From Streptomyces sp. SCL15-4 (GTDB taxonomy: Bacteria; Actinomycetota; Actinomycetes; Streptomycetales; Streptomycetaceae): DNA of 64,000 nt. The stretch spans positions 6,200,001 through 6,264,000 of the forward strand of contig NZ_JAOBTQ010000001.1 in the NCBI RefSeq assembly GCF_033366695.1, written 5' to 3'. The notes below the pieces were generated by a model. It made no database searches and was not told the DNA's origin. It worked only from the letters and a program-made list of their open reading frames with translations. Positions 38,110-47,031 of this stretch are shown in pieces (within the stretch, counting starts at the first letter, position 1; each line of letters opens with the position of its first letter). The translations under genes and the position numbers were made by a program.

Positions 38110-39048
38110 GTGCTTGATCCGCAGGGTTTGTACGCATGGGAGCCGAAGGGCCTCGCCGTGGTGGACATGGCGCTCGCCCAGGAGTCGGCCGGCCTTGTCA
38201 TGCTCTACCACTTCGACGGATACATCGACGCGGGCGAGACCGGCGACCAGATCGTCGACCGGCTGCTCGACTCACTGCCCCACCAGCTCGTGGCCCGGTT
38301 CGACCACGACCGGCTCGTGGACTACCGGGCCCGCAGGCCCCTGCTGACCTTCAAGCGGGACCGCTGGACCGACTACGAGACCCCGGCCATCGAGGTCCAC
38401 CTCGTCCAGGACACCACCGGTGCCCCGTTCCTGCTGCTGTCCGGACCCGAACCGGACGTGGAGTGGGAGCGGTTCGCGGCGGCGGTGCGACAGATCGTGG
38501 AACGGCTCGGCGTGCGCCTGTCCGTGAACTTCCACGGCATCCCCATGGGCGTCCCGCACACCCGCCCGGTGGGCCTGACCCCGCACGGCAACCGCACCGA
38601 CCTGGTCCCCGGTCACCGCAGCCCCTTCGACGAGGCACAGGTGCCCGGCAGTGCCGAGTCCCTGGTCGAGTACCGCCTCATGGAGGCCGGCCACGACGTC
38701 CTGGGCGTCGCCGCGCACGTCCCGCACTACATCGCCCGCTCCCCGTACCCGGACGCGGCGCTGACCGTCCTGGAGGCCGTCACGGCCGCCACCGGGCTGG
38801 TGCTGCCCGGCGTGGCCCACGCGCTGCGCACGGACGCGCACCGCACGCAGACCGAGATCGACCGGCAGATCCGGGAGGGCGACGAGGAACTGACCGCGCT
38901 CGTCCAGGGCCTCGAGCACCAGTACGACGCGGCGGCGGGCGCCGAGACCCGGGGCAACATGCTGGCCGAGCCGGTGGACATTCCGTCGGCGGACGAGATC
39001 GGGCGGGAGTTCGAGCGGTTCCTGGCGGAGCGGGAGGGCGACAACTGA
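38110..39048 (+). CDS. PAC2-family protein
   Basis: This 312-residue protein belongs to the PAC2 (proteasome assembly chaperone 2-like) family found across actinobacteria. Landmarks are [58 protein letters not shown] and [21 protein letters not shown]. Its molecular role in bacteria is unknown. I chose the GTG at 38110, which follows GAGGAGGAG by 11 bases. It is followed by coaE with its own promoter. Confidence 0.88.
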   Translation: MLDPQGLYAWEPKGLAVVDMALAQESAGLVMLYHFDGYIDAGETGDQIVDRLLDSLPHQLVARFDHDRLVDYRARRPLLTFKRDRWTDYETPAIEVHLVQDTTGAPFLLLSGPEPDVEWERFAAAVRQIVERLGVRLSVNFHGIPMGVPHTRPVGLTPHGNRTDLVPGHRSPFDEAQVPGSAESLVEYRLMEAGHDVLGVAAHVPHYIARSPYPDAALTVLEAVTAATGLVLPGVAHALRTDAHRTQTEIDRQIREGDEELTALVQGLEHQYDAAAGAETRGNMLAEPVDIPSADEIGREFERFLAEREGDN

Positions 39049-39107
39049 GGCGGGGGAGCGGGCGCCGTCGGCCCGCACCTGCCGTACCGGCCCTCCGGGG
39101 GAGCGTC

Positions 39108-39113
39108 TAGGCT
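39108..39113 (+). promoter_or_regulatory. -10 box of coaE, leaderless
   Basis: TAGGCT is 7 bases before the coaE ATG at 39121 and there is no ribosome binding site, so the mRNA is probably leaderless. Confidence 0.65.
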
Positions 39114-39120
39114 TCCGCTC

Positions 39121-39738
39121 ATGCTGACAGTGGGCCTGACCGGCGGGATCGGCGCCGGCAAGAGCGAGGTGTCGCGGCTGCTCGTGGAGCACGGGGCCGT
39201 CCTGATCGACTCGGACCGCATCGCCCGCGAAGTCGTCGCGCCCGGCACCCCCGGCCTCGCCGCCGTGGCCGACGCCTTCGGTCCGGACGTCCTGGCCGCC
39301 GACGGCAGCCTGGACCGGCCCCGGCTCGGCTCCATCGTCTTCGCCGACCCCGAGAAGCTGGCCGTCCTCAACTCGATCGTGCATCCTCTGGTGCGCGACC
39401 GCTCCCGCGAGCTGGAGAGCGCCGTGCCCGAGGACGCCGTGGTGGTCCACGACGTACCCCTGCTCACCGAGAACGGTCTCGCGCCGCTCTACGACGTCGT
39501 GATCGTCGTGGACGCGAGCCCCGAGACCCAGCTCGAGCGGCTGGTACGGCTGCGCGGGATGACCGAGGCGGACGCACGCGCGCGGATGGCCGCGCAGGCG
39601 ACGCGCGAACAGCGCCGGAAGATCGCGGACATCGTCATCGACAACGACGTGCCTCTGGACGCGCTGCGGGAGCGGGTCGCCGAGGTGTGGGGCGGCCTCG
39701 CCCGCCGGGCGCGGCACGGCGCCGCCGGCGCGGAATAG
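39121..39738 (+). CDS. coaE: dephospho-CoA kinase
   Basis: This 205-residue enzyme phosphorylates dephospho-CoA to coenzyme A, the last step of CoA synthesis. The P-loop [14 protein letters not shown] is at residues 6-19, followed by [15 protein letters not shown], the family NSIVHPLVR, and the lid helix [17 protein letters not shown]. The length matches single-domain bacterial CoaE. The start is leaderless behind TAGGCT. A TPR gene follows. Confidence 0.96.
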   Translation: MLTVGLTGGIGAGKSEVSRLLVEHGAVLIDSDRIAREVVAPGTPGLAAVADAFGPDVLAADGSLDRPRLGSIVFADPEKLAVLNSIVHPLVRDRSRELESAVPEDAVVVHDVPLLTENGLAPLYDVVIVVDASPETQLERLVRLRGMTEADARARMAAQATREQRRKIADIVIDNDVPLDALRERVAEVWGGLARRARHGAAGAE

Positions 39739-39787
39739 CCGAGCGCTTCGGGGCGTTGAACCGCTGGAGCAAGGGAAGGACTCAGCC

Positions 39788-40168
39788 GTGCCCGAGACCA
39801 GCGGTTCCACCGGACGTACTCCGGAAACGCATGTCATCGACTTCCGTGCCGCCGAGCAACTGCTCAACGCGCGGGACCCGCGGGGCGCGGTGAAGCTGCT
39901 CGACGGAGTCATCGCCGCGTACCCCGAGAACACCGCGGCCCGTCTGCTGCGTGCGCGGGCCTTCTTCGCCGCGGCGCAACTGCGCCCGGCCGAACTCGAG
40001 TTCACCATCGTGCTGGAACGCGAACCGGACAACGCGTTCGCGCACTTCGCCCTGGCCCGCACCTATGAGCGCCAGGGCCGGCCCGACCAGGCCAAGCGCC
40101 ACTTCCGGCTGGCGGCCGCGCTGGACCCCAACCCGCAGTACCTGAAAGCGGCACGCTTCGACGCGTGA
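39788..40168 (+). CDS. small TPR protein
   Basis: This 126-residue protein contains three tetratricopeptide-type helical pairs, about residues 18-50 (AAEQLLNARDPRGAVKLLDGVIAAYPENTAARL), 51-84 and 85-118 (AHFALARTYERQGRPDQAKRHFRLAAALDP). It is a protein-interaction scaffold; its partner is unknown. The GTG at 39788 has GGGAAGGA 7 bases upstream. It follows coaE and may share a transcript. A long inverted repeat (40174-40249) follows. Confidence 0.88.
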   Translation: MPETSGSTGRTPETHVIDFRAAEQLLNARDPRGAVKLLDGVIAAYPENTAARLLRARAFFAAAQLRPAELEFTIVLEREPDNAFAHFALARTYERQGRPDQAKRHFRLAAALDPNPQYLKAARFDA

Positions 40169-40173
40169 GGGGT

Positions 40174-40249
40174 CGGGTCGCCGGGGCGGTGCGGGCGCTG
40201 GTTGGCGGCGGCTGCGGGGCGCGGCCGGTGAGGGGGCTGCGGCGACCCG
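40174..40249. terminator. long-loop inverted repeat between convergent genes
   Basis: CGGGTCGCCG (40174-40183) and CGGCGACCCG (40240-40249) are perfectly complementary 10-base arms around a 56-base G-rich loop between the convergent TPR and membrane-protein genes. A bidirectional terminator role is tentative. Confidence 0.4.
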
Positions 40250-40250
40250 C

Positions 40251-40547
40251 TCATGGATGCCGGTGCCTGGGCGGCCCCTTGTACGGCGGGCCGTCCTCCG
40301 GCGGCGGGTACGGCGGTATGTCACGGCCCGGTTGGTAGTGCGGGCCCTGCCGGATGTGCCGCAGGACGACGGCCAGGTCCACGGTGGCCACCAGCCACAG
40401 CGCCCCGCACGCCGCCGCCCAGCCCGGCCGCCCGGCCAGCGCGAAGGCCGCCGTGCCGAGGGCCGCCCAGCCCAGCCCCCACACGCTCAGCCAGAACCGT
40501 GCCCGCAGAGCACTGCGCGCGGTCGCCGGTTCACTGCCCGTACGCAT
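40251..40547 (-). CDS. small membrane protein
   Basis: This 98-residue protein has two hydrophobic segments, about residues 18-38 (FWLSVWGLGWAALGTAAFAL) and 43-62 (WAAACGALWLVATVDLAVV), and a proline-rich cytoplasmic tail (PPYPPPEDGPPYKGPP). I do not recognise a named family; similar small proteins accompany core genes in streptomycetes. The ATG at 40547 lies 9 bases after GAGGAGGAA. Confidence 0.7.
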   Translation of the reverse strand: MRTGSEPATARSALRARFWLSVWGLGWAALGTAAFALAGRPGWAAACGALWLVATVDLAVVLRHIRQGPHYQPGRDIPPYPPPEDGPPYKGPPRHRHP

Positions 40548-40719
40548 CGGACCATCACTTCCTCCTCGCAACGTACTCTTCGCCGACGCGGGGAGGCAAC
40601 GCTCGGCGGGGCGGCGTACGGGAGCGCCGGGAGGGCCGGCGGAGGGGGGCCTGGGTAGCTCGGACGAGTGAACTGGGGGCGGAGGGGAACGGGCGTGCGG
40701 CGTGGGGCGTTGTCCGGGC

Positions 40720-41412
40720 ATGAGGATCGAGACGCGTGAGGGATACGAGGGCACGGGACCGGGGGTGATCACCCCGGACGGCTGCGCGGTCGAGGTGTAC
40801 GCACGGCTGCCGGTGGGAGACGAGCCCGACATCATCGCCGCCGCGGTGCCGGCCGGGGCGCACATCCTGGAGCTGGGCAGCGGCGTCGGCCGCGTCACCC
40901 ACCCCCTGCTGGAACGCGGCTTCACGGTCACGGCCGTGGACGAGTCCGCCGCCATGCTGGCCCGGGTCCGCGGGGCACGCACGATATGCGGCCCCATCGA
41001 AACCCTCGACCTGGGCGAGAAGTTCGACGTGGTGATGCTCGCGTCGTTCCTGGTGCACGCCGGTGACGAGGAGGTGCGCAGGGGCCTGCTGCGCACCTGC
41101 GTCCGGCACGTGGCGCGGGACGGCTGCGTGCTCGTCCAGCGGGAGGGCGCGGACCATCACACCGACGTGCCCAGGGAGCGGGTCGATCCGAGCGGCTTCA
41201 CGGTCCGGATCGCCTCGGTGGAGCCGGCCGGCGAGGGAGTCGACTCGGTCCGCGCGGAGTACGTCTTCCCCGACGCCGTGTGGACCCAGACCTTCCTGTC
41301 CAGGCCCCTGACGAAGGAGCAGTTCGAGTCGGCGCTGGCGGAGGCGGGACTGGAAGTGGACACCTATCTGACGCCGGACGGGATGTGGGTGCGGGCGGTG
41401 CCGGTGGGATGA
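40720..41412 (+). CDS. class I SAM-dependent methyltransferase
   Basis: This 230-residue protein has a SAM-binding motif I HILELGSGVGRVTHPLLERG, then VTAVDESAAMLARVRGA and the DVVMLASFLVHAGDEEVR loop, as in class I methyltransferases. The acceptor is unknown. I chose ATG 40720 (MRIETREGYEG); an in-frame GTG at 40702 has GGAGGGG 14 bases upstream and is the alternative. It is transcribed away from the small membrane protein. Confidence 0.83.
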   Translation: MRIETREGYEGTGPGVITPDGCAVEVYARLPVGDEPDIIAAAVPAGAHILELGSGVGRVTHPLLERGFTVTAVDESAAMLARVRGARTICGPIETLDLGEKFDVVMLASFLVHAGDEEVRRGLLRTCVRHVARDGCVLVQREGADHHTDVPRERVDPSGFTVRIASVEPAGEGVDSVRAEYVFPDAVWTQTFLSRPLTKEQFESALAEAGLEVDTYLTPDGMWVRAVPVG

Positions 41413-41506
41413 CCGGGGCCGGACCCGGCCGGCCTGTGGGCGGCCCTTTCTCGCGTCCGCCCGGCCGCGCGGCAGAGCGATGAGTTCCGGGCCCTCGGCC
41501 GGTCTA

Positions 41507-41539
41507 CCTGGTGAAAGCAATCAGGACCGCTTCACCAGG
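41507..41539 (+). promoter_or_regulatory. inverted repeat covering the ribosome site of the DoxX-like gene
   Basis: CCTGGTGAAAGC (41507-41518) pairs with GCTTCACCAGG (41529-41539), an 11-base stem with one bulged A and a 10-base loop. The right arm ends in the AGGAG ribosome site, so the RNA hairpin could limit translation; as DNA it could be an operator. Confidence 0.5.
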
Positions 41540-41547
41540 AGACCACC

Positions 41548-42003
41548 ATGTCGCAGACCACCGCTCCCGCCGGCTCCCGCTCCACGGCGTCCGCGTCCTC
41601 CGCCCGCTCCCGTACGGGTCGCGCGCGTGGGGCCCGGGTCGCGCTGCGGGTCGTGCAGGTGCTGCTGGCCCTGTTCTTCGGCCTCGCGAGCGCCCTGCCC
41701 AAGCTCATAGCGCACCCGACGGCCGTCGAGTCCTTCGACAGAATCGGCTGGGGCGACGGGGCCATGTACGCCATCGGCGCGCTCGAACTGGCCGGCGCGG
41801 TCGCGCTGTTGATCCCGGCACTGCAGTCCCTGTCGGCGATCGCCCTCGGCGCGCTCATGGTGGGAGCGTTCCTCGTACAGCTCACCGCGTTCGACGGCCG
41901 GAACGCGGCGACCCCGCTGATCCTGATCGTCCCCCTCGCCCTGATCGCCTGGACCCGCCGCTCCCACACGACGGCCCTGCTGCGCCCGCTGAACCGCCGG
42001 TGA
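41548..42003 (+). CDS. DoxX-like membrane protein
   Basis: This 151-residue protein has an Ala/Ser/Arg-rich N-terminus and four hydrophobic segments from about residue 30 to 135 (LRVVQVLLALFFGLASALPKL, AIGALELAGAVALLIPAL, ALGALMVGAFLVQLT, TPLILIVPLALIAW). This four-helix pattern with ASALPKL and GALELAGAVALL is that of DoxX-like proteins. AGGAG lies 6 bases before the ATG. Its function is unknown. An inverted repeat overlaps the ribosome site. Confidence 0.78.
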   Translation: MSQTTAPAGSRSTASASSARSRTGRARGARVALRVVQVLLALFFGLASALPKLIAHPTAVESFDRIGWGDGAMYAIGALELAGAVALLIPALQSLSAIALGALMVGAFLVQLTAFDGRNAATPLILIVPLALIAWTRRSHTTALLRPLNRR

Positions 42004-42140
42004 CGCGACCGCGGCCGGCTGACCGGCCGTAGCGGGGAAGCGGGCGGCCGTAGCGGACACGTGGCCGTGGGCTCAGGTCGTGCCGCTGCTGTCCGGGGTG
42101 CCGGGCACCGTGCTGGTGCTGCTGCCGGTGCCGGTGCCGG

Positions 42141-42851
42141 TCAGCCGGTGCCGCGGCGTCCGCCACGGCCGCCCGATCCGCCGGTACCCCTGCGACCACC
42201 CGCGCCCGACCCGCCAGGACCGCCCGAGCCACCCCGGCCGCCGGAGCCGCCCTGGCCTCCAGGCCCGCCCGGGTTGCCGAAGCCGGCGGAGGGGCCGGAG
42301 CCGGCGAGACCGGCGTAGCCGCCGGAGCTGCCGAGTGCGAGGCCGCGGAGGCGTTCGAGTTCGCGGCGGTCGCGCTTGGTGGGGCGGCCGGCGCCCGGGT
42401 CGCGGAGACCGGCGGGGGCGACGGCCTCGCGGGGCGGAGGCGGAGGAGAGTTGTCGATGTAGCACTGCGCGGCCACCGGCGCCCCGACCCGCTTGCGGAT
42501 CAGGCGCTTGACGATCACGACCCGTTCCCGGCCCTCCTGCCGCACCCGTACCTCGTCGCCGACGCGCACCGAGTACGCGGGCTTCACCCGCTCGCCGTTC
42601 ACCCGCACATGCCCGCCCCGGCAGGCGGCGGCACCCAGGGAGCGGGTCTTGATCAGGCGGACGGCCCAGATCCAGCTGTCGACGCGGACGGTCTCGCCGC
42701 CCGCGGGCCCGGCGGCCTCGGCGGCGGCCACCGCGGCGGCGATCCTGGGATCGAGCGGCTGTCCGGCGGGGCCGGGCCCCGCCGCGTCCGGCGCGCCCGG
42801 CCCCTCGCCGGTTCCACGGTCCACGCTCTCGTCCGCATCCTCGGAAGCCAT
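42141..42851 (-). CDS. S4-domain RNA-binding protein (Hsp15/HslR-like)
   Basis: This 236-residue protein has an S4 RNA-binding domain at about residues 55-115: VRVDSWIWAVRLIKTRSLGAAACRGGHVRVNG matches Hsp15, which binds stalled 50S subunits. The N-terminal 50 residues are acidic and Ala/Gly/Pro-rich. After GRPTKRDRRELERLRG the last 60 residues are a low-complexity Gly-rich tail (GGPGGQGGSGGRGG), encoded by repetitive DNA. Tail length probably varies by slippage. The ATG at 42851 gives MASEDADESV. Confidence 0.85.
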   Translation of the reverse strand: MASEDADESVDRGTGEGPGAPDAAGPGPAGQPLDPRIAAAVAAAEAAGPAGGETVRVDSWIWAVRLIKTRSLGAAACRGGHVRVNGERVKPAYSVRVGDEVRVRQEGRERVVIVKRLIRKRVGAPVAAQCYIDNSPPPPPREAVAPAGLRDPGAGRPTKRDRRELERLRGLALGSSGGYAGLAGSGPSAGFGNPGGPGGQGGSGGRGGSGGPGGSGAGGRRGTGGSGGRGGRRGTG

Positions 42852-42959
42852 GCCCCGACCTTAACGCGCCAAGGGCACGGAGCCGGAAGCGTTTTCCCGG
42901 CCGCCACCCGGGCACCCGCGCACCCCGGCCCACCCCGGCCCACGCACCCATCCCCGACT

Positions 42960-42965
42960 TACGGT
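42960..42965 (+). promoter_or_regulatory. -10 box of uracil-DNA glycosylase gene
   Basis: TACGGT lies 6 bases before the ATG at 42972, consistent with a leaderless transcript; there is no ribosome binding site. Confidence 0.5.
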
Positions 42966-42971
42966 GACCGC

Positions 42972-43667
42972 ATGGACAACACCAGCGCCCTCGCCCGGCT
43001 GGACCGCCGTGTCGCCGGGTGCCGGGCCTGTCCCCGGCTGGTCGAGTGGCGGGAGGAGGTGGCCCGCACGAAGCGGGCCGCGTTCGCCGACTGGACGTAC
43101 TGGGGGCGGCCGGTGCCCGGGTTCGGTCCCGCCGACGCCCGGCTGGCGATCATCGGGCTGGCCCCCGCCGCGCACGGCGGCAACCGCACCGGCCGGATGT
43201 TCACCGGCGACCGCTCCGGAGACGTGCTCTACCAGGCGCTGTACGACGTCGGGCTCGCCTCCCGGCCCACCTCCGTCAGCGCCGACGACGGCCTGGAGCT
43301 GTACGGCGTACGGGTCACCGCGCCCGTGCACTGCGCGCCGCCCGCCAACAAGCCGACGCCCGAAGAGCGCGACACCTGCCGGCCCTGGCTCGTGCAGGAG
43401 CTGACGCTGCTCCGGCCGACGCTGAAGGCCGCCGTCGTCCTCGGCGCCTTCGGCTGGCAGGCCGCGCTGCCCGCGTTCGCGCAGGCCGGCTGGACGGTGC
43501 CGCGCCCCCGTCCGGCCTTCGCGCACGGCACCCGGGTCGCGCTGGACGGCCTGGACCTCTTCGGCTGCTTCCACGTCAGCCAGCGCAACACCTTCACCGG
43601 CCGGCTCACCGCCGAGATGCTGCGGGAGGTGCTGCGCACGGCGGCGGACGCGGCCGGACTGCCGTGA
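42972..43667 (+). CDS. family 5 uracil-DNA glycosylase (UdgB)
   Basis: This 231-residue protein is a Fe-S uracil-DNA glycosylase of family 5, removing uracil and deaminated bases in DNA repair. Motif A is GLAPAAHGGNRTGRMFTGDRSGD; unlike family 4 it lacks an acidic residue at the catalytic position, as known for UdgB. Cysteines CRACP (residues about 17-20) and later APVHCAPPANKPTPEERDTC supply the 4Fe-4S cluster. The C-terminal motif GCFHVSQRNTFTGRLT carries the active-site histidine. Confidence 0.92.
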   Translation: MDNTSALARLDRRVAGCRACPRLVEWREEVARTKRAAFADWTYWGRPVPGFGPADARLAIIGLAPAAHGGNRTGRMFTGDRSGDVLYQALYDVGLASRPTSVSADDGLELYGVRVTAPVHCAPPANKPTPEERDTCRPWLVQELTLLRPTLKAAVVLGAFGWQAALPAFAQAGWTVPRPRPAFAHGTRVALDGLDLFGCFHVSQRNTFTGRLTAEMLREVLRTAADAAGLP

Positions 43668-43722
43668 GGAACCGGCACGGCCCCGCTCACCCCTCCACAC
43701 CGGACCCGGCCGATCGCCCGCT

Positions 43723-44577
43723 TCAGGGACGCCAGTCGTAGCGGACGTCCGGTTCCCGCTCCTCGTTGCGGCTGCCGTCGGTGAAGTCCACGGCGGTGAA
43801 GCCGTGCCGTTCGTAGAAGCGGTGGGCGGGCTTGTTCGCCTGGAACGTCCAGAGGGTGAGCCCGTCCGGGCTGCGTTCCTTGGCCAGCGCGACGAACCGG
43901 TCCCCGATGCCCCGCCCGCGCCACTCGGGGTCCAGATACAGCTGGTCCAGCGTCTCCCCGTCCAGCACCATCAGCCCGACCACACCGGCCCCGGCCGCCT
44001 CCGCCACCCAGGTCTCCCGCGACGGCACCACGACCTCCCGGAAGTAGTACCGCACCTCGTCGTCGGTGTGCGGGCGGACGACGTCCGGCAGCGCGGTGTG
44101 GAAGGACCGCAAGTAGACATCGGCTACGGCACGGGCGTCGGCCGCCACCGCACGGCGCAGCACCACCGCGTCCGCCGCCGGCTCCGGCACCACGGCCGTG
44201 GCCGTGATCTCCACGAGCTGGCCGGGGTATCCGAGGCAGGACACGCCGAGCAGCGTGGAGGAGTGCGGGCCCGCGCTCAGTCCCGAGGACTCCACGACCC
44301 GCCACACCGCGGACAGCGCCGCGGTGTCGCCGACCACGTACACGTCCGTCACCAGCACATGCTCCAGACCGCTGCCGACGGCCCGCAGCTGCTCGCGCAG
44401 GTTGGCGAGCACCTGCTCGGCCTGGCGCACCGGATCCCCCGGGCCCACCAGCTCCCCGTCGGCGGTCAGCGGCACGGCCCCGGCGAGGAACGCGAGCTTC
44501 GTGCCGGCCTCGACGACCGAGGCGTGCGCGTAGGCGGGCGGGGGGAACAGGGTGGGGACGGTCACACGCCGGATCAC
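43723..44577 (-). CDS. RidA-GNAT fusion protein
   Basis: This 284-residue protein joins two domains. Residues 1-130 are RidA/YjgF-like (YAHASVVEAGTKLAFLAGAVPLTADGELV, LVTDVYVVGD, PGQLVEITATAVV), the fold that deaminates reactive enamines. Residues 138-284 are a GNAT acetyltransferase with the acetyl-CoA loop DPEWRGRGIGDRFVALA and ANKPAHRFYERHGFTAVDF. The fusion suggests acetylation of an amine product linked to RidA chemistry, but the substrate is unknown. The ATG at 44577 is the start of MIRRVTVPTLF. It is divergent from the FUSC gene. Confidence 0.87.
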   Translation of the reverse strand: MIRRVTVPTLFPPPAYAHASVVEAGTKLAFLAGAVPLTADGELVGPGDPVRQAEQVLANLREQLRAVGSGLEHVLVTDVYVVGDTAALSAVWRVVESSGLSAGPHSSTLLGVSCLGYPGQLVEITATAVVPEPAADAVVLRRAVAADARAVADVYLRSFHTALPDVVRPHTDDEVRYYFREVVVPSRETWVAEAAGAGVVGLMVLDGETLDQLYLDPEWRGRGIGDRFVALAKERSPDGLTLWTFQANKPAHRFYERHGFTAVDFTDGSRNEEREPDVRYDWRP

Positions 44578-44735
44578 GGAAGCGGCTCCTGAAGGGGGTG
44601 GGCGGACGAGCTTCCCGATGATCCGGTCCGCTCGGTGCCGCCCGCATCCGAATTACCGGCGCCGAGGAGACCGCCGGGCGTTGCGTTCATAAAGAAAACG
44701 GCCGTCGCCGCAGGTTTCACACCGGCGAAACGTGA

Positions 44736-44769
44736 GCGTTCCGTTCGCGAGGGGAACGCGATCTACTCT
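44736..44769 (+). promoter_or_regulatory. inverted repeat and -10 upstream of FUSC gene
   Basis: GCGTTCC (44736-44742) and GGAACGC (44753-44759) form an inverted repeat over the -35 region of a possible -10 TACTCT at 44764-44769. It may be an operator controlling the transporter gene; AAACGTGA lies just upstream. Confidence 0.4.
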
Positions 44770-44835
44770 GGAACCACCTCCACCGGCCACCGTCGTCCGA
44801 AGGCCCACCCTCGCCCTCGTATGAACAGGAGCCCC

Positions 44836-46863
44836 GTGTCCCGGCCCGCCGTGCCCGCCGTACCCCCCTGGCTCGCCCACGCCTTCCGCGCCCAGCGCGA
44901 ACCCGTCCCCTGGAGCGCGGTGTGCCGGGGCGCCCTCGCCGCCGGGCCCGCGCTGCTCGCCGGGATGCTCCTCGGCCGGACGGCGCTCGGGGTGCTCGCC
45001 GCCATCGCCGCGATGCTCGTCGGCATCAACGACCGGCCGGGCGGCCGGCGCGCCTCGGTGCGCCGGCTCGGCGTACCCGCGCTGGCCGGAGCGGCCGGAC
45101 TGCTCGTGGGCACGTACGCCGGGCACGGGCTGGCCGCCGTACCGCTGACCCTGGCGCTCACCGCGCTGGGTCTGGCCGCCGGCGGCATCAGCGCCGTCGG
45201 GCCCGTGGCCTCCGCCGCCGGGACCCAGCTGCTCGTCGCCGCCGCCGTCGGCGCCGGGACGCCGGCGGCCGACCCCGGCTGGCAGGGCGCCCTCGCCTTC
45301 CTCGCCGGAGCCGGCTGGCTGATCGTGCTGCGGCTCGTCCTGCCCACCCCCGGCTCGCTCGCCGGGGACTTCCGGTTCGACGGGGAGCGGGCCGCGGTCG
45401 CCGGTGTGTACGACGCGATCGCCGCGCTCGTCGAGGCCGTGGGCGGCGAGCACGCCACCGCCCGGCGGGCCGCGCTCACCGCCGCGCTCGACCACGCCCA
45501 GGACGCCCTCGCAGGACCCCGGCTGCGCGGGCACGCCGGCTCCGCGGCCGAACGCCGGCTGCACGCGCGGTTCGCGGCGGCGCTGCCCCTCGCCGAGGCC
45601 GCCACCGCCCTGTGCTGGGCCGGGGAGCCGGTGCCGGCGCGGGCGGCGCAGGGGCCCCGGCGGCTCGCCGCGGCCGTCCGCCGCGACGCCGGCCCCGGCC
45701 CGCTGCCCGCTCCGCACCCGACCCGCGCCCGGCTCGGCGCCGCCGAGGAAGCCCCCGCGCTCCCCGCCCTGCGCGCCCTGGACGACGCCCTGCTGCGCGC
45801 CGCCGAAGCCTTCGACCGGGGCGACGGCGCCCACCGCGGACTGCTCGGGCGGCGCCGCGGCCCACGGCACGCGCTGCGGGCGGCGCTGGGCGCCGGCGGG
45901 CGCGAGTACGGCCTGCGCGTCGCCCTGTGCTTCGGCGCCAGCGCCGGCATCGCCCAGGCCCTGCACCACGCCCGCTGGTACGGGCAGCACGCGCACTGGT
46001 ACTGGCTGCCCGCCACCGCCGTCTTCCTCGTCAAGCCCGACCTCGGCCCGCTCGCGTCACGGGTGCTGTGCCGGGCCGCCGGTACGGTGCTCGGCGCCCT
46101 GGTCTTCGCCGGCCTGGCCGAGCTGCTGCCCCGCCCGGCCGGGCTGATCGCGCTGGTGGCGGTGTGCGGGGCGGTCATACCGGTCGCCACCCGGCACTTC
46201 GCGGCGCTCACCGCCGTCGTGACCGTCCTCGTCCTCGCCCTGGTCATGGCCGGTGGCGAACCGCAGGCCTCGCTCAGCCGGATCGGCGAGACCCTGCTGG
46301 CCTGCGCGCTGGTCCTGGTGGTGGGGCACCTGCCGATGCCGGGGAAGCGGGGCGGCGGAGTGCGCGACCGGCTCGCGGCGGCCGGCGGCGCGGCCCACGC
46401 CTACCTGCGGCACGTCCTGGGCGACCCCGGGGACGGGCACACGGTCGAGCCGGGGGTGCGTGCCGGGCGGTGGGCGCTGCCCGGTGAGCCGCGGAAGGAG
46501 CGGTGGGCGCGGCCGGGGCGGTCCGGGGCCGGTGCCGAGCGGCGCGTCTCGTCCGACGGGCCCGGGGACCGTGCCGAGCGGTGGGCGCTGCGCCGGGAGG
46601 CCTACCGGACCCTCGCCGAGGCGCGGACCGCCATCGCGGTCGCCGGCGCCGAACTGCCCGCCCTCGCCCGGCACACCGCCGGCACGGACGCCGTCGCCGA
46701 GGCGCTCGAACGGCTCGTGGACACCACCACGGCCTGCGCCGTGCACCTCGACGACACCGGGCGGCTCACCCCTCGGCACATCCGCCGGCTGCGGGAGGCG
46801 CTGGGGGAGCTGGAGCGGCTGGGGCAGCGGGGCGTACGGATGCCGCTGCCGGCCGCCGCGTAG
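44836..46863 (+). CDS. FUSC-family membrane protein (aromatic-acid exporter-like)
   Basis: This 675-residue membrane protein has two bundles of hydrophobic segments, at about residues 28-165 and 370-490, separated by a soluble helical region, the layout of FUSC/ArAE-type exporters. The second bundle contains HWYWLPATAVFLVKPDLGPLASRVLCRAAGTVLGAL, the FUSC signature. A following linker (about residues 530-585) has a repeated ERWALP-like motif. AGGAG lies 4 bases before the GTG at 44836; the ATG at 44821 is in frame. It may export organic acids; substrate unknown. Confidence 0.85.
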   Translation: MSRPAVPAVPPWLAHAFRAQREPVPWSAVCRGALAAGPALLAGMLLGRTALGVLAAIAAMLVGINDRPGGRRASVRRLGVPALAGAAGLLVGTYAGHGLAAVPLTLALTALGLAAGGISAVGPVASAAGTQLLVAAAVGAGTPAADPGWQGALAFLAGAGWLIVLRLVLPTPGSLAGDFRFDGERAAVAGVYDAIAALVEAVGGEHATARRAALTAALDHAQDALAGPRLRGHAGSAAERRLHARFAAALPLAEAATALCWAGEPVPARAAQGPRRLAAAVRRDAGPGPLPAPHPTRARLGAAEEAPALPALRALDDALLRAAEAFDRGDGAHRGLLGRRRGPRHALRAALGAGGREYGLRVALCFGASAGIAQALHHARWYGQHAHWYWLPATAVFLVKPDLGPLASRVLCRAAGTVLGALVFAGLAELLPRPAGLIALVAVCGAVIPVATRHFAALTAVVTVLVLALVMAGGEPQASLSRIGETLLACALVLVVGHLPMPGKRGGGVRDRLAAAGGAAHAYLRHVLGDPGDGHTVEPGVRAGRWALPGEPRKERWARPGRSGAGAERRVSSDGPGDRAERWALRREAYRTLAEARTAIAVAGAELPALARHTAGTDAVAEALERLVDTTTACAVHLDDTGRLTPRHIRRLREALGELERLGQRGVRMPLPAAA

Positions 46864-47007
46864 CCGCACCGGGCCGTCGCCGCCGGGACCCGGACCCGTC
46901 GCGGCCGCGGCAAGCCGCCGTAGCCGTACCGGGGCCGTCGTGCCGTACCGGGCCGCCGTGGCCGCACCAAACCGCCGTAGCCGTACCGAGAATTCCCCGT
47001 CGGCGCA
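46862..47007. repeat. imperfect GCCGTAGCCGTACCG repeats downstream of FUSC gene
   Basis: Several diverged copies of a GCCGTAGCCGTACCGGG motif occur between the FUSC stop and the amidohydrolase promoter (for example around 46918, 46945 and 46974). Spacing is irregular. They look like slippage products with no evident function. Confidence 0.45.
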
Positions 47008-47031
47008 ACGACGGACCCGTACGTTGGTCCC

